In this document: one piece after another, positions 8,021-16,578 of the stretch
How positions within the stretch are numbered: position 1 is the stretch's first letter
Layout of the letters: each line of letters begins with the position of its first letter
DNA from: Pontibacter ruber
GTDB taxonomy: Bacteria > Bacteroidota > Bacteroidia > Cytophagales > Hymenobacteraceae
Assembly: GCF_023630205.1 (NCBI RefSeq)
Contig: NZ_JALPRR010000006.1
Span: 62,001-126,000 of the forward strand
Length of the DNA: 64,000 nt
Reading direction: 5' to 3'
Notes under the pieces: model-generated
What the model was told of the DNA's origin: nothing
Database searches by the model: none
What the model saw: only the letters and a program-made list of their open reading frames with translations
Translations under genes and position numbers: made by a program

Positions 8021-9451
8021 TTATTTCATCTTGAAGCGGATCGGGATAGTGTACCTTACACGGACGATTTTACCGTTTTGCAGGCCGGGCTCCCATTGAC
8101 CGCTCATGGCTTCGATCACACGCAGTGCTTCGCGGTCGGCATCTTCCTGCAGGCCTTTGATAAGGGTGATATCGGAGAGCGTGCCGTCTTTTTCTACTAC
8201 AAAGCTGGCCACTACCAGGCCTTCAATGCCTGCATCCTGTGCAGATTTAGGATAGCGCATGTTCTGCCCCAGGAACTTCATCATCTCTCCTTCGCCTCCT
8301 TTGAAGCGTGGAAATTGCTCTACATAAATGAAAGGCTTTTCAGCATCAGGATCGCTTAGCGGCAGCAGCACTTCGTCTTCAGCCTTAGGAGCAGGAGGTG
8401 TTTGTTTTTTACTCAGGCTTTCTTGAGCAGGTGCTCTTTCGGTAGCTTTTGATTCAATGGGAGGAGGTAATAGCAAAGCCGCTTTTTCTTCAGAGACTGT
8501 AGCTATCGGAGTATCAGTTGTAGTTATCCTTTCCGGCTTAGCTGCAAGGGAAGCAGTGATATCGGCAGTGACCGCTCGGGAAGAGAAAATGAAAAGCATG
8601 AGCAGCAGGAGCGGCAAGACCAGCAAGGGGCGGAACAGGCTTGCCCGCTGGCCATACTTCTGCAGCATGTGCAGGCGTTTGAACACCTGGGGCTTGTAAA
8701 AGTGGCTGCCGATCAGCATGCCTGATTGGTGCAGGGCCTCCTTTGCCAGCAACGAAGTATATTCCTGTGGTTGGAAGGCAGCCAGCACCTGGGCATCGGC
8801 CTGGTACTCGTGTACGTCGCGCAGCTCTGCTTTCAGGAGCCACACCAGCGGGTTAAACCAAAGTATAGCTGTCAGCACTTCATAGTACAGCACATCGTAG
8901 GTATGGCCGAGCCGTACGTGCGCCAGTTCGTGTGCCAGTACCTGCTGCCGTTCTTTCTCGGTCAGGTGGTTTTGGGGGCTAAGGAATACATAATGCAGGA
9001 AAGCGAAGGAGGTGTACTCGTTGCTGGTCTGCAGCACGGTTGCCTCAGACGCTTGCATAGCGAGTGGCGTGGTAGTGTTGATAAGCTTCCGGAGCCTGAG
9101 CAACTGAAGCCCAAGCCTTGCCAGCAAGCCTAAACCGGCTGCAACGTATAGCACTAGAAGTATAAACTCAACCGGTATAGTATTTATACTTGCAGCTGCT
9201 TGAGGATGAGAGGGAGTCACTGTTACCTCCTGCAGCTGAATGACAGGCAGGGCAGGAACGAGTGCTAAATCCTGGGGAAATGGCAGCGGCAGTTGCAGCA
9301 ACGGGATAAACAGGCTAACAACAGGAGCCAGCAGCAGGTACAGCCGGTTATAACGCAGCTGCGGAAAGCTGCGCAGTACCAGCAGGTAGAACAGGTAAAA
9401 CAGGAGCAGGCACAGCCCCGACTGGATGAGGTAATTAGCGATTGTTTCCAT
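8021..9451 (-). CDS. BlaR1-like M56 metallopeptidase fused to a TonB C-terminal domain
   Basis: A 476-residue membrane protein. Helices near residues 8-28, 37-55 and 95-115 lead into the M56 peptidase domain with zinc motif HELAH at 174-178 and the downstream HEYQAD (214-219). Another helix (about 272-292) precedes a Pro/Ala/Lys-rich periplasmic linker (about 300-375) and a TonB_C domain (about 378-476, YVEQFPRFKGG ... YTIPIRF). In the BlaR1 family the cytosolic peptidase responds to an external signal and inactivates BlaI. Here the sensor position is taken by TonB_C instead of a penicillin-binding domain, so the signal is unlikely to be beta-lactam. The start overlaps the end of blaI by 17 bp, indicating translational coupling. 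Confidence 0.88.
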   Translation of the reverse strand: METIANYLIQSGLCLLLFYLFYLLVLRSFPQLRYNRLYLLLAPVVSLFIPLLQLPLPFPQDLALVPALPVIQLQEVTVTPSHPQAAASINTIPVEFILLVLYVAAGLGLLARLGLQLLRLRKLINTTTPLAMQASEATVLQTSNEYTSFAFLHYVFLSPQNHLTEKERQQVLAHELAHVRLGHTYDVLYYEVLTAILWFNPLVWLLKAELRDVHEYQADAQVLAAFQPQEYTSLLAKEALHQSGMLIGSHFYKPQVFKRLHMLQKYGQRASLFRPLLVLPLLLLMLFIFSSRAVTADITASLAAKPERITTTDTPIATVSEEKAALLLPPPIESKATERAPAQESLSKKQTPPAPKAEDEVLLPLSDPDAEKPFIYVEQFPRFKGGEGEMMKFLGQNMRYPKSAQDAGIEGLVVASFVVEKDGTLSDITLIKGLQEDADREALRVIEAMSGQWEPGLQNGKIVRVRYTIPIRFKMK

Positions 9452-9827
9452 CTTGCTGGTCTTCTTCGTGCATGTCTTGTTTTACGTGCTGCATCAGTTG
9501 GTCCAGTTCCTTTGTGTTCAGGTTGTTGTCCTTGGCAAAGAACGATACCAGTTTTTCAAAAGACCCGCCAAAGTACCCGCTCATGAAGTTCTTTAAAAAG
9601 AAGCTTTTATACTTGTCTTCGGCAATCAGCGGGTAGTACTCGTGCGACTTGCCGAACGCAGTATAACCTACAAAGCCTTTTTTCTCCAGTATCCGAACAA
9701 TTGTTGATACGGTGTTGTAGGCCGGGCGCGGTTCAGGCAATTGCTCGATGATGTCTTTTACAAAACCTTTCTCTATTTTCCAGAGGATCTGCATGATCTC
9801 TTCTTCCGCTTTGGTGAGTTCTTTCAT
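9435..9827 (-). CDS. BlaI/MecI/CopY family transcriptional repressor
   Basis: A 130-residue winged-helix repressor: LTKAEEEIMQILW at the N-terminus, recognition-helix region PAYNTVSTIVRILEKKG, wing FGKSHEYYPLI, then a dimerisation helix region. The cleavage target in this family lies in the dimerisation part (FFAKDNNLNTKELDQL). It is the first gene of the minus-strand unit with the M56-TonB protease, which should remove it on signal. Two palindromic boxes directly upstream are likely autoregulatory operators. No beta-lactamase gene is adjacent, so the regulon is probably envelope-related. Confidence 0.9.
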   Translation of the reverse strand: MKELTKAEEEIMQILWKIEKGFVKDIIEQLPEPRPAYNTVSTIVRILEKKGFVGYTAFGKSHEYYPLIAEDKYKSFFLKNFMSGYFGGSFEKLVSFFAKDNNLNTKELDQLMQHVKQDMHEEDQQDGNNR

Positions 9828-9857
9828 AAGTAAGTATGATTGGTAGGATGAATGTAT

Positions 9858-9893
9858 AACTAAATACTTAGTTTAACAACTAAATGTTTAGTT
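9858..9893. promoter_or_regulatory. Paired palindromic boxes upstream of blaI (probable BlaI operators)
   Basis: AACTAAATACTTAGTT (9858-9873) and AACTAAATGTTTAGTT (9878-9893) are near-perfect palindromes of the same consensus, 20 bp apart start to start. They lie 31 bp or more before the blaI ATG. On the minus strand TTG followed by about 20 bases and TACATTCA resembles the Bacteroidota -33/-7 promoter and would overlap both boxes. Use by BlaI is inferred from position. Confidence 0.65.
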
Positions 9894-10427
9894 TATTTTT
9901 TGAACTTTAAAAAAGAAGCTGTCAGTGTAGGTGTTTCCCAGCTTCTCTGGGATGAGAAGGTTAGTCTACACAGATAAATCCCGTGCAAATTTGATTGCAC
10001 CAGAATCGTTGGCTATAGCTAATGGGTATGGAGGAGCAAGTATCCTTTTATGCTATTGTTTGGTAAAAACCCTATTCTAATTCTTACCTATCCACTAAAA
10101 ATGAAAGATGTGAGTTTTAAATAAATAAAAATAGGTATACTCTTTTATATACCTATTGAATGCAATAAATTAGCCTGATTTATGTGTGCCGTTAAGGAAA
10201 CCGGAAAGCAAATTAGTATGGTTGCTCCTTTTCCTGTTAACCCACTGAAAGTAAGTGAATAGAATTTTAATATTGAGTAACGCCTATGATATACCCGACA
10301 GCTTGTACAATCACATTCCACTTTTTATTGCAGTCACAGATCGGATAAGCAGTGAATTAACACCATGATAAAATGCCGCTTACCGATAGAGCTGAATTTT
10401 AATCTATTTATCAAATAACCTTAAAAC
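9894..10427. other. Divergent intergenic region blaI / susC
   Basis: About 530 bp with no gene. Apart from the BlaI boxes it has a perfect 10-bp inverted repeat AATAGGTATA / TATACCTATT with an 8-base loop at 10130-10157, about 270 bp before the susC start. The long leader before susC is AT-rich and shows no recognised riboswitch. Confidence 0.6.
10130..10157. repeat. Perfect inverted repeat upstream of susC
   Basis: AATAGGTATA, loop CTCTTTTA, TATACCTATT. There is no T-run of terminator type and no gene ending nearby on either strand, so it may be an operator or an RNA hairpin in the susC leader. Confidence 0.5.
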
Positions 10428-13382
10428 ATGAGAAGACATCTCCTATTGAATTTTGTTCTGGTGCTTTGCCTGGTGTTTCAGGCAATGGGCCAAGGTAGAA
10501 CAGTTTCTGGTAAGGTAACTGAAAAAGCAACCGGCCAGGGCTTGCCTGGTGTTTCGGTTGCTGTTAAAGGCACCACAACCGGAACCAATACCGACATTGA
10601 TGGTAGTTATACATTGAGCCTTCCTGCCAACGTAACAGACAATGTTACACTGGTTTTCAGGTTTGTAGGCATGGCAACGCAGGAAGTGGCGCTTGCAGGC
10701 AGAAGCTCTGTTAACGTTGCGCTGGCTCCTGATTCAAAACAACTGTCTGAAGTAGTAGTAACCGGTTACTCTACTCAGAACAAGCGCGAAGTATCCGGCT
10801 CTATTGCAACTGTAAAGGCAGAGGAAGTAAGTCAGGCGCCGCTTGCATCTTTCGATCAATCCCTGCAAGGTAAGGCTCCTGGTATTCTGATCCAGGCGCA
10901 ATCAGGGCAGCCGGGTGCTGCTGCTGCTGTTGTAATCAGAGGTAAAGGCTCTGTAGTTGGTAATAACGACCCGCTCTACATCCTGGATGGTGTTCAGATC
11001 TCAGCAGGTGATTTTGCAACACTAAACCCTGCAGACTTCGAAACTTTCAACGTGCTGAAGGATGCAGCCGCCACTTCTATCTATGGTTCCAGAGGTGCGA
11101 ACGGTGTAATTGTAATAACCAGCAAAAAAGGTACAGCTGGCAAAACCCGTATCAACTACAACGCGCAGTACGGCTACTCAAATGCACCTTCCAACAGGCT
11201 GGAAGTAATGGACTCTAATCAGAAACTTGATTATGAGCTTGCTAATGGTAACCCGTACGAGTGGACGGATGAAGACCTTACCAGACTTAGAGCGATAAAC
11301 ACTGATTGGGAAGACGTATTCTTCAGAACCGGTAAAACAGCCAACCACACGTTAAGCGCTTCAGGCGGATCGGAGAAAACAACATACTTTGTTTCAGGCT
11401 CCATCTTTGACCAGACCGGTACAGTTGAAAACACAGGATTGAAGCGTTACACAGGTAGAGCCAACGTGGGAAGCTCTGCAGGTAATTTTACTTTTGGTCT
11501 TAACTCAACGTTCGGTTATTCCGAGTTTACCAACACCAGCGAAAACAACTCCGGAATCGCTTCGCCGCTGAATGCTATCCGTTGGACAAACCCTTACGAA
11601 ACTCCTTATGACGAGGATGGTAACTATACTGAGATCGTTTCAGGTCAGCCAAATGCGCTGCAGGAGTTGCTTGAGAACAGATACCTGAGACAACAGATTA
11701 AAGGTGTTGGTAGCATTTATGTTGCGTATGCGGTGCCTTTCGTGAAAGGCTTAACCCTGAAAACCAACTGGGGTGGCGACTTCACAGGCAACGAAACCAA
11801 CAACTACATTGATCCAACTACATACACAGGAAGCTTTGCAACTGGTCGTTCAGGTAGTTTAACAAGAGGTTATGGTCGCTTCTTCAGATACACAGGAACC
11901 ACCTCTGCATCTTATACAAAAGAATTTGGCACAGACCATAGATTAACTGTAGCCCTCTTCAATGAGATAGTTAAGACGAAAGGCAATAACTTCTCTTTTA
12001 CAGGTTATGGTTTAGGCGGTGCGTTTGACAACGAATCAGGCATCACTCCTGGTACAACAGACAACGGCTTTATACCTGCTGTAAATGGTAACGGAAGAAT
12101 AAATGCGCTGCTTTCATACTTTACTGATGTTCAGTATGGTTTCAAAGATCGCTACTTCCTGAGCCTTGGTGCCCGTCGTGATGGCTCATCCCGCTTTGGT
12201 GCCGACAGACGCTTTGCTAACTTCGGTTCTGTAGGTTTCAGCTGGATCGTTTCGGATGAAAGCTTCATGGAAGGTCTGAGAGACGTTGTGTTTAACGACT
12301 TGAAATTCAAGGTTAGCTACGGTTCTGCAGGTAACCAAGCGCTTGCTGATGATTTTGCCTCAAGAGAACTGTTTTCACGTGCTGTGTATAATGGGGTAAG
12401 TGGCTTGACGCAAACACAGCTGGCTAACGACCTTCTGCAGTGGGAAAGAAGAACTACCTTTAACACAGGTATAGAAATGGCAACGCTGCAAGGCAGATTA
12501 AAAGCAACCGCAGAGTTCTATAACTCGCTTACTTCTGACCTGTTCCTGGATCGTCAGCTTTCAAGAACTTCAGGCTATTCCTCTATTAACTCTAACGTTG
12601 GCGAGCTAAGAAACAGAGGTGTGGAAGTCTCGCTGGATGGAGACATTGTAAAAACAGGTGATTTCACCTGGAGCGCTAACGCGAGCGTAACCTACAACAA
12701 AAACGAAATTACGAAGCTTGTAGGCGATCAGCAGGAAATCGAAAATGGCATCTACATCAACCGTGTAGGGGAGACGATGAACTCCATTTACCTGGTTCGT
12801 TATGCCGGCGTAAATCCAGACAATGGTGATCCTCAGTTCTACACAAAAGATGGCGAGATCACAAATGTGTATGATCCGAATGATCGCGTGATTGTAGGTT
12901 CAACTGAAGCTCCTTTCTTCGGTGGCTTTGGCACTGCCCTTAACTTTAAAGGTTTTGAAGTAAGCACTTTCTTCAGCTTTGTGAAGGGCAATGAGATTTA
13001 CAACAACGACCGTTCAAACATCGAGAACCCGCAATACCTGTACGATAACCTCGCGACTACAATGCTAACAGAGTGGAGAAAGCCTGGTGATATCACCCAG
13101 ATCCCTCGTCCGGATGCTGCCTGGTACAACGACAACACAACCAGAATGGTGGAGTCCGGAGACTTCCTGAGACTGCGTAACATAAACATTTCTTACACAC
13201 TGCCTCAGACGCTGGTGAGCCGACTTAACCTGAGCAGCATAAAACTGTACGCACAGGGCCAGAACCTGAAGACATGGACTGATTTTGCTGGTTTCGACCC
13301 GGAGATCTCTACTGGCGTTCTAACCGGTGCTCAGTATCCTGCCCTCCGTACCGTTACTTTTGGACTTAACGTTGGTTTCTAA
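10428..13382 (+). CDS. SusC/RagA-family TonB-linked outer-membrane receptor (pair 1)
   Basis: A 984-residue outer-membrane transporter. It has a signal peptide (cleavage near QAMGQG, residue 22), a carboxypeptidase-regulatory-like beta-sandwich (about 23-105, VSGKVTEKATGQGLPGVSV), the TonB box region LSEVVVTGYS, a plug domain (about 115-235, containing LQGKAPGILI and LYILDGVQI and ending GANGVIVITSKKG), then a large 22-strand-type barrel ending in FGLNVGF with terminal Phe. Together with the SusD partner 19 bp downstream it would take up an oligomeric nutrient. The ligand cannot be read from sequence, and no degradative enzyme lies nearby. Confidence 0.93.
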   Translation: MRRHLLLNFVLVLCLVFQAMGQGRTVSGKVTEKATGQGLPGVSVAVKGTTTGTNTDIDGSYTLSLPANVTDNVTLVFRFVGMATQEVALAGRSSVNVALAPDSKQLSEVVVTGYSTQNKREVSGSIATVKAEEVSQAPLASFDQSLQGKAPGILIQAQSGQPGAAAAVVIRGKGSVVGNNDPLYILDGVQISAGDFATLNPADFETFNVLKDAAATSIYGSRGANGVIVITSKKGTAGKTRINYNAQYGYSNAPSNRLEVMDSNQKLDYELANGNPYEWTDEDLTRLRAINTDWEDVFFRTGKTANHTLSASGGSEKTTYFVSGSIFDQTGTVENTGLKRYTGRANVGSSAGNFTFGLNSTFGYSEFTNTSENNSGIASPLNAIRWTNPYETPYDEDGNYTEIVSGQPNALQELLENRYLRQQIKGVGSIYVAYAVPFVKGLTLKTNWGGDFTGNETNNYIDPTTYTGSFATGRSGSLTRGYGRFFRYTGTTSASYTKEFGTDHRLTVALFNEIVKTKGNNFSFTGYGLGGAFDNESGITPGTTDNGFIPAVNGNGRINALLSYFTDVQYGFKDRYFLSLGARRDGSSRFGADRRFANFGSVGFSWIVSDESFMEGLRDVVFNDLKFKVSYGSAGNQALADDFASRELFSRAVYNGVSGLTQTQLANDLLQWERRTTFNTGIEMATLQGRLKATAEFYNSLTSDLFLDRQLSRTSGYSSINSNVGELRNRGVEVSLDGDIVKTGDFTWSANASVTYNKNEITKLVGDQQEIENGIYINRVGETMNSIYLVRYAGVNPDNGDPQFYTKDGEITNVYDPNDRVIVGSTEAPFFGGFGTALNFKGFEVSTFFSFVKGNEIYNNDRSNIENPQYLYDNLATTMLTEWRKPGDITQIPRPDAAWYNDNTTRMVESGDFLRLRNINISYTLPQTLVSRLNLSSIKLYAQGQNLKTWTDFAGFDPEISTGVLTGAQYPALRTVTFGLNVGF

Positions 13383-13401
13383 AATTTTAAGTAGCTAAAA
13401 A

Positions 13402-14844
13402 ATGAAGATTAATAGATTATTATTTATAGGCCTGGGATTAAGTTGCTCGCTGGTATTTTCAGCATGCGATGATGTGATAGATGTTGAGCCAACGTTCCAG
13501 AAAGATAGAGCTGAGTTGTTTAAGAACCTGGATGAATACGAATATGCATTAACGGGTGCTTACTCCTTGTTCCGCCAGACAGGATATTACGGCAACGGAT
13601 CTCAGACTACAGGTGCTTTTTCTGTATTGCCTGATATGATGGGCACAAACGTGGTAGAAACCAATGAGGACCTGGGTAACTTTGTTAGCCAGACTGACTG
13701 GATCTATGCTGCCGATGATGCTGATATTGCAGTAACCTGGCAAGCGGCCTATGCTGTTATCAACCAGGCCAATATCATCCTGAGCAACATTGATCAGTTT
13801 GCCGCTACAGATGCAGAGCGTGTAAATCGTATAAAAGGTCAGGCCTTGGCTATCAGAGGATTTGCACATTTTGATATCCTGAGATACTGGGGCGTAAACT
13901 TTGATCGTAATTCCACAGCTTTGGGCATTCCTTACAAAACTGCTGAGGATAAGGAAGAATTGCCTGTGCGTTTAACTGTAAAGGAATCGTACGATAAGAT
14001 CTTAAAGGATCTTACAGATGCCGAAGCGCTGCTGGGCGATGTAGACAAATCAGTAAATTCATCCTCTAGCAGAGCTTATATTGACCAGGTGGCTACCAAA
14101 GCTATGCTGGCGCGTGTTAATTTGTATGCAAAGGAATATGCTGCAGCAGAAAGCTATGCTACTGAGGTAATCGAAGCCAAACCTTTAGCTTCTAAGACCA
14201 ATTTCCCTAGTATCTGGACAGATGCGTCTCAAAGTGAAGTGATCTGGTCAGTTCCTTTCGCTGCGGGACAGGGTAGCCCGGCTAACAGCCTTTATACAGC
14301 TTCCGGAAACCGCAACAGGTACAGACCTTCCACAACTTTAGTGGGCACTTATGATCAGAAAAATGATATCCGCTTCCCAGCTTACTTTACTACTAAGACC
14401 AGATCAGGTACTGCACGTCAGGTTGTAAATAAATTTATGGGTCGTGGTACAGCCATGGATAACCTGGTGAACTGGAAAGTGTTAAGAACCGGCGAAATGT
14501 ACCTGATTCGTGCTGAAGCAAGAGCTATGACAGGTAATTCTGTTGGTGCTATGAGTGATTTGAACGAACTGAGAGCAGCCAGAATTAACAACTATGTTCC
14601 GGAAGTACTTGTTGGTCAGGCTTTGCTTGATGCGATTGCGTTAGAACGCCAGAAAGAACTATTTGGTGAAGGCCATCAGTGGTTTGATCTGAAGAGAACT
14701 ACACGTACTATCGAGCGCACAGATTGCGGATCAGCTTCACAATGCACGCTGGCCCCGGATCACAAAGCTTGGGTTTGGCCTATTCCACAAGGTGAGATCA
14801 TTGCCAACCCTAACATAGCAGCTCAGCAATCGCCAGGATACTAG
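13402..14844 (+). CDS. SusD/RagB-family outer-membrane lipoprotein (pair 1)
   Basis: A 480-residue surface lipoprotein that caps the SusC barrel and binds the nutrient. The lipoprotein signal ends LVFSAC (Cys21), followed by DDVIDVEPTFQ, the acidic surface-export type start common to SusD proteins. Typical landmarks are INQANIILSNID, QALAIRGFAHFDILRYWG, the TPR-like helices, the MYLIRAEARA segment, LERQKELFGEGHQWFDLKR and a C-terminal NPNIAAQQSPGY. It is translationally close to the SusC gene and is followed by a strong terminator. Confidence 0.93.
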   Translation: MKINRLLFIGLGLSCSLVFSACDDVIDVEPTFQKDRAELFKNLDEYEYALTGAYSLFRQTGYYGNGSQTTGAFSVLPDMMGTNVVETNEDLGNFVSQTDWIYAADDADIAVTWQAAYAVINQANIILSNIDQFAATDAERVNRIKGQALAIRGFAHFDILRYWGVNFDRNSTALGIPYKTAEDKEELPVRLTVKESYDKILKDLTDAEALLGDVDKSVNSSSSRAYIDQVATKAMLARVNLYAKEYAAAESYATEVIEAKPLASKTNFPSIWTDASQSEVIWSVPFAAGQGSPANSLYTASGNRNRYRPSTTLVGTYDQKNDIRFPAYFTTKTRSGTARQVVNKFMGRGTAMDNLVNWKVLRTGEMYLIRAEARAMTGNSVGAMSDLNELRAARINNYVPEVLVGQALLDAIALERQKELFGEGHQWFDLKRTTRTIERTDCGSASQCTLAPDHKAWVWPIPQGEIIANPNIAAQQSPGY

Positions 14845-14872
14845 TATCAAAGCCAATATCTTGCGCTTAAAC

Positions 14873-14912
14873 AAAATAGCCTCTGCTGTCCCTGACAGGC
14901 AGAGGCTATTTT
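14873..14912 (+). terminator. Terminator after SusD pair 1
   Basis: AAAATAGCCTCTGC pairs with GCAGAGGCTATTTT around an 12-base loop, 28 bp after the stop. Confidence 0.85.
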
Positions 14913-15061
14913 GTTTATGGCCGCAGCTATTATTAAGTATAAACCTTGCTATAGTTTTACATACTTCTTTCCCCAGCAAAGCTAGATACAATTTGTTTGA
15001 GCGGGGATCATAAGAAGACTTGCAAGCTAATAGCAAGGATTCATCTCAGAAGGTATAAGCC

Positions 15062-15113
15062 AAGTATAAACAAAAGAGGGGCCTGCTCACAGGCCCCTCT
15101 TTTGTTTATACTT
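15062..15113 (-). terminator. Terminator after SusD pair 2 (minus strand)
   Basis: AAGTATAAACAAAAGAGGGGCC pairs perfectly with its complement around a TGCTCACA loop, just after the minus-strand stop at 15120. The stem is long, and its outer ends carry the AAGTATA word. Confidence 0.9.
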
Positions 15114-15119
15114 GGCAGA

Positions 15120-16559
15120 TTAATAACCAGGGTTTTGCTCCAGTTGTCCGCCACTGGCGTCAATTTCTCTTCTAGGAATAGGCAGTACAAGTGTCGGGTC
15201 GTTCCACGGGATGGTATAGGTTACTTCACCGGTATCAGCGTCATGGCCCTGCAGGTCTGTTTTTGTTCTGCGCAGGTCGTGGATCCGGGCTCCTTCATAG
15301 GCAAGTTCCAACCGGCGCTCCAGTAGGATGTCTTCCAGAGTTACACTGGATAGTTCTTCCACACCTGCCCGCTTCCGGATCTCGTTAATGTCTTCCACAG
15401 GTGTAGCACCTACCGCTGTGCCTAGCCTTGCATTCGCTTCTGCCCGTATCAGGTACATTTCCGCTAAACGAACAATCGGCAGGTTCTGGCCAGGGCTCAG
15501 CCACTTACCGGAGTAAATGCGGCCGGCACGCCTGCCTGTACCAATGTAAAAGAGCTCTGTCTGGCGCGTATCATTTTCCTCGTACAGGTCAAAGGTGGTA
15601 TAACGGTTTGGGTTGGCGTCCGGGTCAAAATCACTGATGATCTGGACATCACCTCTTCCTACACCTGGCAAACTGGCGTAGAACGTTGACAAGCCCTCAT
15701 TTGCATCACCGGCATTGTTCTGATCGTTCTGCTGGATCTCGAAAATAGACTCGGCCGTGTTGTCATTCCGGAAAGCTGCAGTTACAGTAGGATTGAGTCG
15801 GTACAAGCCGCTTTGTATGACACGGTCTGCCTCATCACGTGCGGATGCAAAATCACTTTTTTGCAGGTATACCCTCGCCAGAAAGGCACTGGACGCATAC
15901 GTGGTGGCGCGGTTATCGTTTATGTCCGGCAGAAGTGTTTTAGCACTTTGGAGGTCTTGTATTACTTGCGTGTAGACTGCTGCAACACTTGCGCGGTCAT
16001 ACAGCGTCCTGGCTTCGGCTTCGGTAGTAGTTGGCGTTGTTTTGATTATTATTCCCGGATTTTGGGCAGGATCTCCATCATTCCAGTCTCTGGCATAGAG
16101 CCGTACAAGCTCGAAATGCATAATCCCTCTTACAAACAGTGCTTCCCCTTCTATCCGGTTACGCTGTTCCTCATCTTCTGCCACATCCAGGTTGCTCAGG
16201 ATAATGTTTGCCTGGTTAATGGCGTTGTAAGCTGCTATCCAGGTGCTACTGGCTAAGGAATTGTTCTCCGTCATGGATTTGGTCTCCAACTCACGGTAGT
16301 TCTGGAAAGTGCCGCGCCAGCGCAGGTTTTCTTCTGCTCCAAGCAGTTCAGGCGCCAGAACAAGGTCAGTGCCATAGAGTTCAGAACCTCCCAGGATAGA
16401 GTACATACCTATTACGGCACTCTCCAGGTCATCGGCTGTTTTGATGGCATCCTCTGCGCTTACGCCCTGCTGCGGTTCTACATCCAGCAGATCATCGCAG
16501 GCGGTTGTGCCTAACAGTGCCAGCAGTATGATCGTCAGTATCTTATTTTTCAGTTTCAT
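15120..16559 (-). CDS. SusD/RagB-family lipoprotein (pair 2)
   Basis: A 479-residue protein with a lipoprotein signal ending LLGTTAC (Cys21) then DDLLDVEPQQG. Landmarks are INQANIILSNLD, GEALFVRGIMHFELVRLY, MYLIRAEANARLG, ILLERRLELAYEGARIHDLRR and the terminal LEQNPGY. It lies 19 bp downstream of its SusC partner on the minus strand. Its sequence is closer in layout to pair 3 than to pair 1. The ligand is unknown. Confidence 0.93.
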   Translation of the reverse strand: MKLKNKILTIILLALLGTTACDDLLDVEPQQGVSAEDAIKTADDLESAVIGMYSILGGSELYGTDLVLAPELLGAEENLRWRGTFQNYRELETKSMTENNSLASSTWIAAYNAINQANIILSNLDVAEDEEQRNRIEGEALFVRGIMHFELVRLYARDWNDGDPAQNPGIIIKTTPTTTEAEARTLYDRASVAAVYTQVIQDLQSAKTLLPDINDNRATTYASSAFLARVYLQKSDFASARDEADRVIQSGLYRLNPTVTAAFRNDNTAESIFEIQQNDQNNAGDANEGLSTFYASLPGVGRGDVQIISDFDPDANPNRYTTFDLYEENDTRQTELFYIGTGRRAGRIYSGKWLSPGQNLPIVRLAEMYLIRAEANARLGTAVGATPVEDINEIRKRAGVEELSSVTLEDILLERRLELAYEGARIHDLRRTKTDLQGHDADTGEVTYTIPWNDPTLVLPIPRREIDASGGQLEQNPGY

Positions 16560-16578
16560 AATTTCAGATTTTTGTTAA

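Noticed and set aside
9435..9827. A beta-lactam resistance operon
   Set aside because: BlaI and the M56 protease are present, but no beta-lactamase or penicillin-binding sensor domain is encoded; the sensor position has a TonB domain.
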